Assembly (NCBI RefSeq): GCF_964204645.1
Contig: NC_134029.1
Location: 19,612,450 to 19,676,449, forward strand
Reading direction: 5' to 3'
DNA length: 64,000 nt
Source: Tubulanus polymorphus
Taxonomy: Eukaryota > Nemertea > Palaeonemertea > Tubulaniformes > Tubulanidae
This document shows, in pieces, positions 43,851-54,560 of this stretch. A model generated the notes under the pieces. That model did not search any database. It had not been told where the DNA came from and saw only the letters and a list, made by a program, of their open reading frames with translations. The translations under genes were made by a program, and so were the position numbers. Position 1 is the first letter of the stretch; each line of letters starts with the position of its first letter.

Positions 43851-46403
43851 CGAATAACGCATAGTTATTCATTGTTTTCAACACGAAACGATAGCTAAAA
43901 TTTCAAAGGTTGCACGTTGCACCTTGCACGTAGCGCGTATTGTACCTGGCCGCGATGCGCTGTTGCCCTAACATCGTTTCTGGCAAGGCCACGAAATGAG
44001 CAGTCTTCGCTGCTAGACACAACTCGTGGAGGTGTACAGCAAACACTGCAAATCTAATGATGTTTTTGCGCATGCAAGAAATATGAACATATTTTTTCTT
44101 TTATGAACCTTGATAAACCCAATGATGATATATCATGCCCACATGAGAGTAGGATATTCCTCGAAACTAGCGTTTTACCAACTGTCGTCGTTAAGATCTT
44201 AGAAACGTTTTCTTTTCTTTTCTTTTCTGATAGGTGCAATTGCATTCTCTTTAGCGTCAAAAGTTCACTATTGAACATAACGTCAACGAATATTGTACGA
44301 AACGTAATTCAGCTCGGCTAAGGTGCGGAAAAGCATTTGACTCGTCGACGGAAAACACCTGTCGCACTTCCACATCTTTATCCCCGAACATCTTGATTAC
44401 TCAGGTTCGTCGTATAAGTAAAAGGCGAACCTCGTGGCATTCCGTCACCGTTTCATCGAATTGTCCACTCGAAAATTGGCAAAAATGACACCGAAATGTT
44501 ACCAATGGCGTGACTCAATGAATCCATATCGTGTACAACCACCTGCAGTTTCTCAGCCTTTGTCGCCGGAGACGTATTGGAAATTTAGACTCGCTCTCTC
44601 TCTCGTTTCCTTATTTTGTCGCGCGCACCAATTTTCTTCAAAGAAATGCGCCACTTGTAGCGATACGAAAAAATGAGCCGGTGATTTTGTTCTGTTGCGA
44701 AAAGAAGAAAAAACTATATCGACCATAGCTGTATCAGTGCAGAGGGTTGTTACCGGTAAATGTCGACTGTCAAGTAGAGCACCTCTCACCTGACGCAAGT
44801 CTCTGACGAACTAATGCAGTTCAATAGATAGATTTTATGCTGCTTATCTAAAAAATGGTACGAGCTTGTATAATAAAAAGCAAAATCGTGCCACATTTCA
44901 CTGTCATAAAGTCCAATTACTCCATAGTTTGTTTATCGACACATTCGAATCAGCATTATCTCATATTTCCCTCATTTTTGGGGACTTTAGCCTGAATTTT
45001 TAACAATTCCAAAAGATTAAGGGCCTTATGACAAAATAACGGCCGACGGTGCTAAGCGCTTTCTATGAAAAGTACATACAACGAAAAGCGGGCAGCCAAT
45101 TTATAAGTGTTGAGCTTGGGATGAAAGTAGAACAGTTTGGGGAATGGCGAGAATAGTGTTAAATCTTGATTTTGGTTCGGAAAAAGAGATTGAGAGAGTA
45201 TGAAGGGAATTATGGTGGAAGAGGTGTTCGTTTCGAATAACTTTTTGAAAGGTTTTTTTTGGGAAATCGTGAAGACGCGGGCTGAAGCGTGGAAACAGCA
45301 TAAGGTTACCAATCCTGCATGTGAAAGACGCAGAAAGTAACAACAGAATTGAAGTTACAACAAAGAAGTTTATACAACAGGAGTGGGCAAGTTCTCTTCG
45401 TTTGGTTCATTACGCATCCAATCCGCAAGAAACAACGGCAGAATCCACTGGTCAACAAACCATCCAAGAAAAACTTATACCAGTACCATTTCACATGAAC
45501 AACTCACGAGCTTCGTTGCATCGCGATGACACTCTCTTCCAGCAAAAACGGTGTGATAAATGTGTTTTCGCACGAATCATGTGCCCGTCTTACTTCTTCA
45601 GACAACGGCGGTCTCGACACGAAAAAAATACCGTTGTCCTTCCAAAAAACCAACCTACATCGACGACATTCAACCACGTCGCCAAAAGGCTCGTATTTCG
45701 TTATGTCTGAGGGTATAAAAGACATAATCATCATTATCGTCTCGTAACACCGTGAGAATTTTTTAACGTAAATTACCGCGTTTCGCATTTCTTAATCGTG
45801 GCTCGTTACGCGTGGGAGTATGTCTCAATGACAGCGAGACTCAGAATCACGCGCGCGAGTTGGTGGTTCCCAGTCCAAACATCGACACCTACGCATCGGG
45901 GACCAGGGCAACCGAACACGCCAATTCGGACCCATTTTTATTAATCAAGGGGCTATTTCCCGAGTTTTCCTCGAGGCTTTGATACTCTAATGAACAAAAT
46001 GGGATAACTAGGTCCACTTGCTCTAGGTCTGCAGCGGTTTATCAGACACATTAATAACTGACACAGCGTTACCCAGCGAATAGGTGGCTTGAAATTATCT
46101 CTATTCTAAAAATACCCGATGAATAGTTGATAGAATAGTCTTTTATAAACTGGATATAAAAACATGTGATCAACGTGTCATTCCGTTTATTCGTACAACA
46201 TCGTTGTTTTTCGTTTGCATCGCTGAATGTATGTGGCGATTGCCTTTCCATGCCGTTGAACACTTGTTTGAACACTTTATATGAGTTTGGTAAAGAGTAT
46301 AGTTTTTAAATGTATCTTTTATTCGTTTACTTTAAGTTTCGAATCATTAATGTGTGAAATGCACATTTCATGGTATACCAAAAAGAAGTTATAGTCTATA
46401 AAC
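43851..46403. other. Non-coding stretch
   Basis: No gene supported. The 129-codon plus frame at 45321-45710 and overlapping frames on the other strand have no recognisable domain or splice context. Confidence 0.45.
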
Positions 46404-46641
46404 CGCCAAGTCGAACATTTTAGATCCTTTCTTTAAATATCTTGTCGACATATTTCGGCAAGCCCATGTTTCTTTCATCAGAAGCAACCAGAACTAATTA
46501 TAGACCATACTTAGTAAATGACATAGCATTGAGATGAGCAGAACTTGAAAGAATAATTGGCAGGGTAATAGAGCGACAATTAAGATTTGTATATTATGTA
46601 AATACAACACAAGAAAAGGATCTAAAATGTTCGCCTTGGCG
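46404..46641. mobile_element. 238-bp MITE with 30-bp terminal inverted repeats
   Basis: CGCCAAGTCGAACATTTTAG with ATCCTTTCTT at the left; AAGAAAAGGATCTAAAATGT with TCGCCTTGGCG at the right. The ends match with two or three differences. The interior has no open frame. Confidence 0.82.
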
Positions 46642-46899
46642 TTTTGTTTATTATTGACACTCGAGACTTTTTCATTACAACCGGAAAGTTATAGCCTGAT
46701 AAAATAGCGTTTCTGCTTGTTCTAGGTATCACTGGATTCCGTAACGGAAGAAGTACGCATAAGCCGATAAGTTATCGGGTTTCTCGAAGACGCCTTTTTC
46801 GTACCACAAAATCGTAAGCTCATTAACGGCCTTATATTCAAGAATGAATTATACGGACGCATTTCGAATCAGGCTCGTAATTCCCGGTTAGGCGCCGAT

Positions 46900-47168
46900 T
46901 CGGAATGATACCATCCTCCCAAGCAAGGATTCGAACCTGATGGCATCGCTACACTCAGCCACGGCACGAACCCCTGCCACACTAGACTGGGTGCGCAGGT
47001 ACATGCGCAGCTTTGCCGCGCGAAAACTAAAATAAAAAGGGATACCTGAATGGCACCTTCTAAGCTGCGCATGTAGCTGCGCACTCGGTCTAGTTTGGCA
47101 GGGTTTCGTACCGCGGCAATCTCGGTGCCATCAGGTTCGAATCCTTGCCGGGGGAGGATGAAATAATA
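46900..47168. mobile_element. Fold-back element with two tRNA-Ser-like arms, copy 3
   Basis: The left arm has ATCCTCCCAAGCAAGGATTC, GAACCTGATGGCATCGCT, ACTCAGCCACGGCACGAACC, CCTGCCACACTAGACTGGGT and GCGCAGGTACATGCGCAGCT. The right arm inverts this order: GCGCATGTAGCTGCGCACTC, GGTCTAGTTTGGCAGGGTTT, TGCCATCAGGTTCGAATCCT and TGCCGGGGGAGGATG. This is the best preserved copy, and both arms keep B-box-like GGTTCGAATCC. The 155-codon minus frame across it is a by-product. Confidence 0.8.
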
Positions 47169-48099
47169 CCGGCGCGTCGAGCTACAGGGCACACGACGTG
47201 TTTGAAAAAAAAACTGGGATCTGCCATCGGTCTTCGCGAGCAAAACTGAACACAATAAAATACATGTCGTACTGGTGGCAACAGCTGTCGAAGCGCTGCA
47301 AAAAAAGAGAAACCCCAGTGCATTTATCAAACGCACTGTCTAAACCACTGGGAGCTGAACGCCGATCGTAGCTAACTGCTGTGAAGAAAACGTTTGTAAA
47401 AGCTTCCGTTTAGCTTTATGTCGAAAATTTCGATTGATCTCGCAGCGTGGGGTTATTATTAGTTGCTTCTTTTTTGTATTAATTCGCTATTTTCCTGTTA
47501 CGCGACTTGCGCCGGTACGCGAGCGTTACTTGAAAGAAGAATGGGAGATGACTTTGAAAATGAGCAGAATTATGATTGAATATACCTCCATCCCCAAAAA
47601 AACAAAATCAACAACGTATTCGAAAATGGTTCGGCTATTGAGCTTTTTATAGATTACCTAGTACACCCGACCTATGGAGAAAAACTAAGTATCGAAATTG
47701 AATTTTAAAATAGTCATTATTCACCACGCTAGTGTGATGATGAAATGCATAGAAGCATTGGAAATACATGTACGCGATTTTAAAGTGAAATCAGTGAATA
47801 GAATATCAGACTGTTAAATCTCGCATTTTTCACGTTTAATATTCGCTTGTAATAGTTATAGTATATGGTGATGACTCGTGGCGGTAGAACACGACAGATG
47901 TGCCTTATTGTTAACACAACTGGTACATCAACCACAGCCTAGTTCGGAATTAACCTTGCCCTTCAGTCGAGTGTCGAGAGAACCACGAGGGTAGAACAAT
48001 TTATTCTTTATTCTCTTGTACTTTACGGAATATATACACGCAAAAATAATTCGTTTAACGCTAGTTGATAATCGAATGGATTTTGTGACTGGTGTCGAC
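47169..48099. other. Non-coding stretch
   Basis: Nothing recognised in this interval. Confidence 0.5.
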
Positions 48100-48640
48100 G
48101 GCAAACGGCTGATGGCGGCACGCGCGCTTTTATTTGTAACCCGAGTACAACACCGATAACCTACGTACGAACGTACATTTCGCGTTTCGTTCGATCGAAT
48201 GCGGCGGCGGCGTCGCTGAGCTTTAGCATTTGTAACGATTATACATTTCCCGCCAACTCAAACCTGCCTCCGCATCTCTCGCGCGAGCTCGGTTGACAAT
48301 GGACTTACCCGCCAGTGCTACTACTACGCGCCGTCATTTCTAGATTCGGGTTCGCGGCTGCCGCATCTCGCTTTCGCTCTCCGAGTTTAGTGTCTTTCTC
48401 GCGCATCATGACGTGACACCAACGCGAGCGCGACAACTGCTGAGGAATTTTCAAAAGAACTGCTATACGTATATATATTTCCCCACGAGTTTTCAACTTT
48501 TCACAATACCTCCTACCGGCGATGAATTCGGTTCTTTCAAAAGTCGTGGGATTTATATGACTGTGTTTTATACGGCGAAGATTTATTAGCGAGTCGACAC
48601 AGAACGAGTGCGAAACGTGTTTGGCGCTCGGCGGTCTTCA
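48100..48640 (+). promoter_or_regulatory. CpG-rich stretch, possible promoter region
   Basis: Unusually many CpG and GCG words for this window (for example GGCGGCACGCGCGC and GCGGCGGCGGCGTCGC), 200-750 bases upstream of the signal-peptide exon. It may contain the transcription start of that gene. No definite TATA box or initiator can be assigned. This is inference from composition and position. Confidence 0.3.
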
Positions 48641-48859
48641 CTTACTGTCAGTACATTTAAATCGCGACTATATTCATAAGACGTGTATAGTTGACTGAAT
48701 TCTACTTCAGTGGAACTAATAAACTAACTATGGACATACGCGATTTTTCGATGGAGTCGAATGTGGACAAAGGATAGAAACCAAACCGAACGTAAACAAA
48801 CAGCTTCGAGTCACTTTCATTGTCAACACGATTCGTTTTGCGGAGCGTGTACTGAAAAC

Positions 48860-48938
48860 ATGGCATCTTCAACTGTGATAATTCCTTTTTTGACGAGCCT
48901 AGTTTGGATACCGTTTTTACATTGCATAATTGCCCAAG
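48860..48938 (+). CDS. Probable signal-peptide first coding exon of a secreted or membrane protein
   Basis: ATG at 48860 (context AAACATGG) gives MASSTVIIPFLTSLVWIPFL, then HCIIAQ, followed by the strong donor GTAAGT at 48939. This is a classical signal peptide: a short N-region, a hydrophobic core and a small-residue cleavage site after about residue 25 (IIA-Q). The exon ends in phase 1, the usual phase between a signal peptide and a first Ig, EGF or similar module. No downstream exon with an Ig signature is visible up to 64000, so the first intron would exceed 15 kb, as is normal for IgLON-type genes. An upstream in-frame ATG at 48761 would add a hydrophilic 33-residue leader that would spoil the signal peptide. 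A tandem Ig-family neighbour is possible but unproven. Confidence 0.5.
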
Positions 48939-48944
48939 GTAAGT

Positions 48945-50367
48945 CGAAATGATCTTTTCTATTGATTCTCCGTATTTCACCTAGAGTTAGTTCACCGCTG
49001 ATTTATTATTGCACCATATCGGTTGTTAATCGTCTTCTAAACGTGTTTTCTGTTTGTGGCGTGGTTTTATCCATCCGGATTCAACTTCATTATATAGAGT
49101 TCTTATTCGAAGTGTTTAAAAGCCAAACTTCACCACCACGAATCTGGCTCGAAGTTATTTCATCATACGACTGTCGAATGCCGTGCATTCTCTTTCGTGT
49201 ACGGTCTTGTCCATCCCTTAGATATGACCTCTCGGCAATATTAAAATTAATCTCAAGAATAAATTAAGGGAAAGAAGGGTTTGAAAAAAAGCGAAAATAG
49301 CGAAGCTGGTCACGTTTAGGAGCTACTTAGAATTGGATAGTTGTTTTCTGTGGCATCGCCACATAAATATCTACTGTGCGTCCGAAGCATGACTTCGACT
49401 ATTTTCAAGTTAGCCTTGTTTTCTGGGTTCGATCCAACTTTACTCTGAATACACTCCTCGCACAAATCTCCGCCAAAATAGCTAAAATCTGACATGTATT
49501 TCGTTCCGGTGTATACGATGTCCGAGGCGGACACTATTCATTCATACTACAATGCGATCTCTACTAATGGCGTTCGAACACAACAGCAACCATAACGTCT
49601 AGATCTGAAAAGTAGTTTTGCGTCGCGGTGTGGCGTGTATCAAAGCTACGTTCCAAGGATCGCGTTGTAATTATTAAACGTCATCGGATGCGAGACAAAC
49701 GCAACTTCAGAAAGACGGAACGAATTTTGATGACCGTCGACGCTGCTCCGCGACGCGGCACATTTTTAATAATTCACTTCGCCTTGTGTCTATATTAGCG
49801 GCCGCGTAAACAGCTATAAAAGAGATCCTCATACTTACCGTCTAGATTGTAAAGCTTCCGCCAATATGCTACTATCAACCGATCTTGTGTGGTTGGTGAT
49901 TTAGTCTCTATTATATCTTATCGACTGAAGAATTTCTCGACGGATCGACGCTATAAAGATGGCATGTCATAGTCGTTCCTGAACGTTTTGAGTTAAGTGT
50001 TTACGAATCCAGTGAGGTTATAGGAAGAAGAAACAAACGAATTCAAAAGCTTGATGGGAATATTCTGTATTTCAGGAATTTTTTTTAAAGATTTTGCGAA
50101 AGTAACTCGTTTCGCTAAACCGTCTTTTCGTGTTTCGGTTCCTCGCGCCGCGCTGCCAGAAAACAAACCAGAAAAACGTTTCAATATCGCGTTAAACCAA
50201 TTTTCTTTCAAAAACACAAACCGTTTTGAATATGATGTTTTAAGCCAACCGCACACATAAACACAAACACGAAATAGAAACGCTTATCTATTTTTTTGAG
50301 GGGGAGTGTGCGGAAGAACGTGCGTAACATAGCTTACCTAAATATGGTTTCGCTGTGTGCGATAGTG
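48945..50367. other. Non-coding stretch, probable start of first intron
   Basis: Nothing recognised beyond the donor at 48939. Short open frames at 48962-49267 and 49993-50260 have no recognisable features. Confidence 0.4.
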
Positions 50368-50562
50368 GGCTAATACACCCAACGCACACGACACGGGTAA
50401 CAGAGAAACACATAAACACAGAATCAGAAACATTTTTACCCGAAACCACGTTTCTCGTGTTTCTCGTTAATACATGCACACGACACGTGGAAACGCTCGG
50501 AAACATGTTCCTGTTTCCTGATTCTGTTTCATTTCTCGACGTGCACGTCATTAGGCCATTAA
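50368..50562. mobile_element. GAAAC fold-back element
   Basis: Left AATACACCCAACGCACACGA with CACGGGTAACAGAGAAACAC; right GAAACATGTTCCTGTTTCCT with GACGTGCACGTCATTAGGCC. The internal GCACACGACACGTGGAAACG, CTCGGAAACATGTTCCTG is nearly identical to the unit of the minisatellite at 612-949. Confidence 0.72.
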
Positions 50563-51255
50563 ACTCGCCGATGTTTTATTTCGCACATACGACAGCAAGC
50601 GTTGAATGACTTTTTCCATATTATCAATCGACACTTTCTCAAAATAAGAATGCTTGGGAAATACGCCATATGTGTGAAGAAACATAATTCGTACATTACT
50701 GGGCTAGCTAGAATTAACCAATACTTGGTTTCTTATACGATTTGATATTAACTGTACCACGTGAGGCCTAATTGAATCGATATTTCGAGAGGGGGGGAAA
50801 CGGGAAAAACGTTTACATTCGAATATATCCCCGAGTATAGCAGGCGAGAATCGGTGAGCCTATCGACCTTGGCGAACGGGGAAAAGTGAAAAGAATAATC
50901 TTTTCCTTTTCAATCCCGCTAAAAGGAAAAATGCTTCATAAATGTTTTGTAATCCGATTCTGTGGTCGTTGTAATCCCCTATGGTCGACAATGTATACGA
51001 TGCAGCGGTATTCAATTAACACAAAACCTATTCAGAAATTATACTAAACAACTTCAAAATCCGCCTTCTAGAATAAACGTGCCGATTTATAAGCTATATA
51101 ATATGTAAAATTATGTATATTCCTTATAGATTCCTTGAATCACAACAAACAGAAAAATGTTTAATTCCCCTTCTAAAGTGTACGTAGATTTTAATTTTTC
51201 AATTTTTTAAGTCAATTACATTATTACTTTCTGTTTAAAGATGTTTAAATATCGG
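50563..51255. other. Non-coding stretch
   Basis: Nothing recognised in this interval. Confidence 0.5.
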
Positions 51256-51475
51256 AGGCCAGTTGCTCAAAAGTTGGTTAGAGTTGACCAGTGGATAGTT
51301 GACATAGTGACAGTTGAAAGTTCATTGTTTCTATATGGTATTTATCCAGTTGCTCAAGAGTTGGCTTAAAATAACCACCGGCAGATAAATGTCATAGTAA
51401 CAATTAACTTTTCATTGCCATTTTGTCAACTATCCACGGGTCAACTCGAACCAACTTTCCAGCAACACTGGCCCC
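51256..51475. mobile_element. 220-bp inverted-repeat (MITE-like) element
   Basis: GGCCAGTTGCTCAAAAGTTG, GTTAGAGTTGACCAGTGGAT and AGTTGACA at the left. At the right are TGTCAACTATCCACGGGTCA, ACTCGAACCAACTTTCCAGC and AACACTGGCCC. The word CCAGTTGCTCAA(A/G)AGTTGG also recurs inside at about 51348, suggesting a nested or duplicated end. Confidence 0.8.
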
Positions 51476-53792
51476 TGTCGGTTATCTTTAAAACCATTTG
51501 AGCGACTGGCCCTGATTTTCAGAAAAGCCGAAACGTTTAATCCTCTTTTATGCGCATATTTTCGAAGTTAAATCTGAAAAACTAAATTGATACCAACCAC
51601 AAAACATTTCGTATACATTAATATTTGACACGATATGTTCCATCGCAATTCGATATCAAAACAGATGTCGAAAATGCTTGACTTGATTAATTAGTAAATA
51701 GTGCGATAATTTGTCGGCGATTATACGCTTGGTGCGAAACACCACTTCATATTTGTAATATCTGTATGCTGTCTATAGTTAAGAGGTTTTACGCGTAACC
51801 AGTCGTTGTTGGATAAGTAATGCGAAAACACACTCAAAACTGTTAAACCCCGTATTGTTATAGAGTAATGCGTTATGGGTTGAATTGTTTAGAGGCTTCG
51901 TGTGGGTTCAAACTACGCCGGCACTAGTTTGCCTATATCCTATACATTATGTGTGTTTTGTTTAAATATGTATATTATGTATATACATTTTGCATTTCTA
52001 CCTAAATTTACTGACGGCTAAACGTCAAACGAATACGAATATGATCGAAAAAAAATGCTTTCGACAAACAAACCGTACTTATATGACTTGTTCTTGAAAA
52101 TGTGGAATTAGTAATTGCAAACTTCGACATGTCGCACTACGCACATTTTTGCGTTTGATTTCGATGTCAAATCAAAAGTTCATTTTAAATAGATCTCTGT
52201 GAATATGTGACGATTTTCAATCGGAACAAATTCTCATTTTAGAGTATCCAGACAATCTTATATCACGGTTTAAAGTCTGTCGTGTACTATAACTTTAGTA
52301 TTGCGGCATAATATTCCCTACGCGTCAATACGATTTTCCCCATGATGAAACCGAGTGACCTCAAAACTTCAGTTCAACCGTGAGTCGAGTCGATTCATCG
52401 AAATGTCCGAAATCATGTCAAGTCCCCGCAGATTATGAATGACGACCGGATCGAGGACAGTAACCGCGGAAGATAATAGCACCCGGCACTGTGTGAAGTG
52501 GTTGTTAGCCGAATAACAGTGGATGGCCTTTCATTGAATAGCTTTATGGTCAGATTAATGGTAATTCGTCGGTATTTGTCGTAGTTGGAATGCTAATTCA
52601 TTTCTTCATAACACATCTGGCCATAAAATTGCATTAGGAGGCGTATTATATATAATCATAGGGAGATATAGTGATGATCTCGTGCTGAGTAGAATCCGAG
52701 TGTAATGAGTTAATTCGCTTAGCTGGGGGTAAGGGCCACTCGTTTCGCCCGTAAAATTAGCCATTTAGCTTGCAAGGCGTAGCGGGTGCGCCCTGGTGTA
52801 TATAATTAAATTAATACTCGATCCAACAGGTTATCAACCTTATTGACCTGTAATAACCAGGGGCGTAAAATATACCATCAACGGCAATGATAGCAATTAC
52901 GATAATGATAGTTATTAGCTATATTTTTTATTATGAATTCAAAATTTTCATTATTAATATTGTGAATTGTGTTGTAAAATTAACATTATTTCCTCTCTTC
53001 GAAATGCGTATTATTATTGTTCTATAGTCCTGCTCTTTTCCGATACTTAAATCCATTTTCGAAATATCGGAATAATTTATGAGATTATTACATACCTAGG
53101 TTACGCACCGGAACTATATCTGAGTGATATTCGATAGTCATAACTTCACTTCAAATATCACTGAACTCGCATTTACTGCCGGTAATACTGTTCATCAATA
53201 CTATCAAAATATACGCCGCCAAAAAGAAATGGTTTCAGGTTTTCAGATGAAATACGGATCAATTTTAGTTGAAAAGTTCGAATACGGTTATACTTCGACG
53301 TTGTGACAACCTCCGGGCGCGTAGAGGCACTCGGAAAGCTCCGAGAGGCGCGTTGTGGGGTGTGGACCGCATTCACGATACAATTACGATAACAATTCTC
53401 GTGAATTGTGTTTTTAATCGGTGATTCGAATCATCGACGCCCTTTGCTCATAGCGATAATAAACGAAGCCGGCTGATTCTTTTTTTTTTCGTACGAACTG
53501 CCGGCTGGGAACGTTGGAAAAAGTACATCGGGACGCGACCGCGCAGGAGGGATGGGAATTTTTCCATCTCCCAATTTATCATAATTTCGACCGTAATTGG
53601 ACGGTAATCGTACGGTAAACATTAATTCATAGCGCCCATCGTCGTTTGACATTGGCCCGGTTACAAAATGTTGTTTCTGCTACTTACTACTGTCTAAATA
53701 GTTGGACGATTATGATGGAATTTATGTATTATATGTAATTAGAGGAGCACTTGACAAAAATGATGAGCGCATTAGCTTATTACAATACGTTG
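51476..53792. other. Non-coding stretch
   Basis: No gene or clear repeat recognised; AT-rich with no frame above 75 codons. Confidence 0.5.
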
Positions 53793-54070
<278 letters not shown>

Positions 54071-54237
54071 TGCAAAATCTATTAAATACGTCTTAAGATT
54101 TTCGGAATAGAAAAGCGAAGGGGTAACAGTTTAATGGATCCGAATACAGACGTTTATCGAAAATCTAAGGAACGGAAGCTATATGCGTCTTCAGTGATAG
54201 CTGAGCCAACTTGTTTGACGCCGTAAAAACCGTTACA

Positions 54238-54560
54238 TAATGTTTATATACATTGATACATACTATGCGTTATATGAGGGGTTCTATGTGAGTCGATGTG
54301 CACTACGCCATCAATAATCTACGTTTCCAAATACCAATTACAATTGTGAATTTTGGCATCTATTTTGTAACTAAATATATGTCATAACTCTTATTTCATT
54401 TTTGATAAATTTTGATAATTATTTTCGAGAGGATGTGTGTGCTACGTCATCAATAAAATCGGAGTTAGACTGGTTGCCGGTCAATTCAATTCAATTATCG
54501 ATGTATTCAAATCTAAAAGAACTTTATTGATACTTGATTTACTTTCATCAATGAAATACA
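54238..54560. repeat. Dispersed repeat R1, copy C
   Basis: ATAATGTTTATATACATTGA, GAGGGGTTCTATGTGAGTCG and ATGTGCACTACGCCATCAAT match the copies at 20527 and 24970. It ends with GACTGGTTGCCGGTCAATTC and AAAAGAACTTTATTGATA. Confidence 0.78.

Noticed and set aside
45321-45710. 129-codon plus frame
   Set aside because: Composition is mixed but there is no recognisable domain, and overlapping frames of similar length exist on the other strand.
46869-47336. 155-codon minus frame
   Set aside because: It covers the tRNA-like fold-back element and its flank; not a gene.
48761-48952. Upstream ATG at 48761 as the start of the second gene
   Set aside because: It would place 33 hydrophilic residues before the signal peptide; the ATG at 48860 gives a standard leader.
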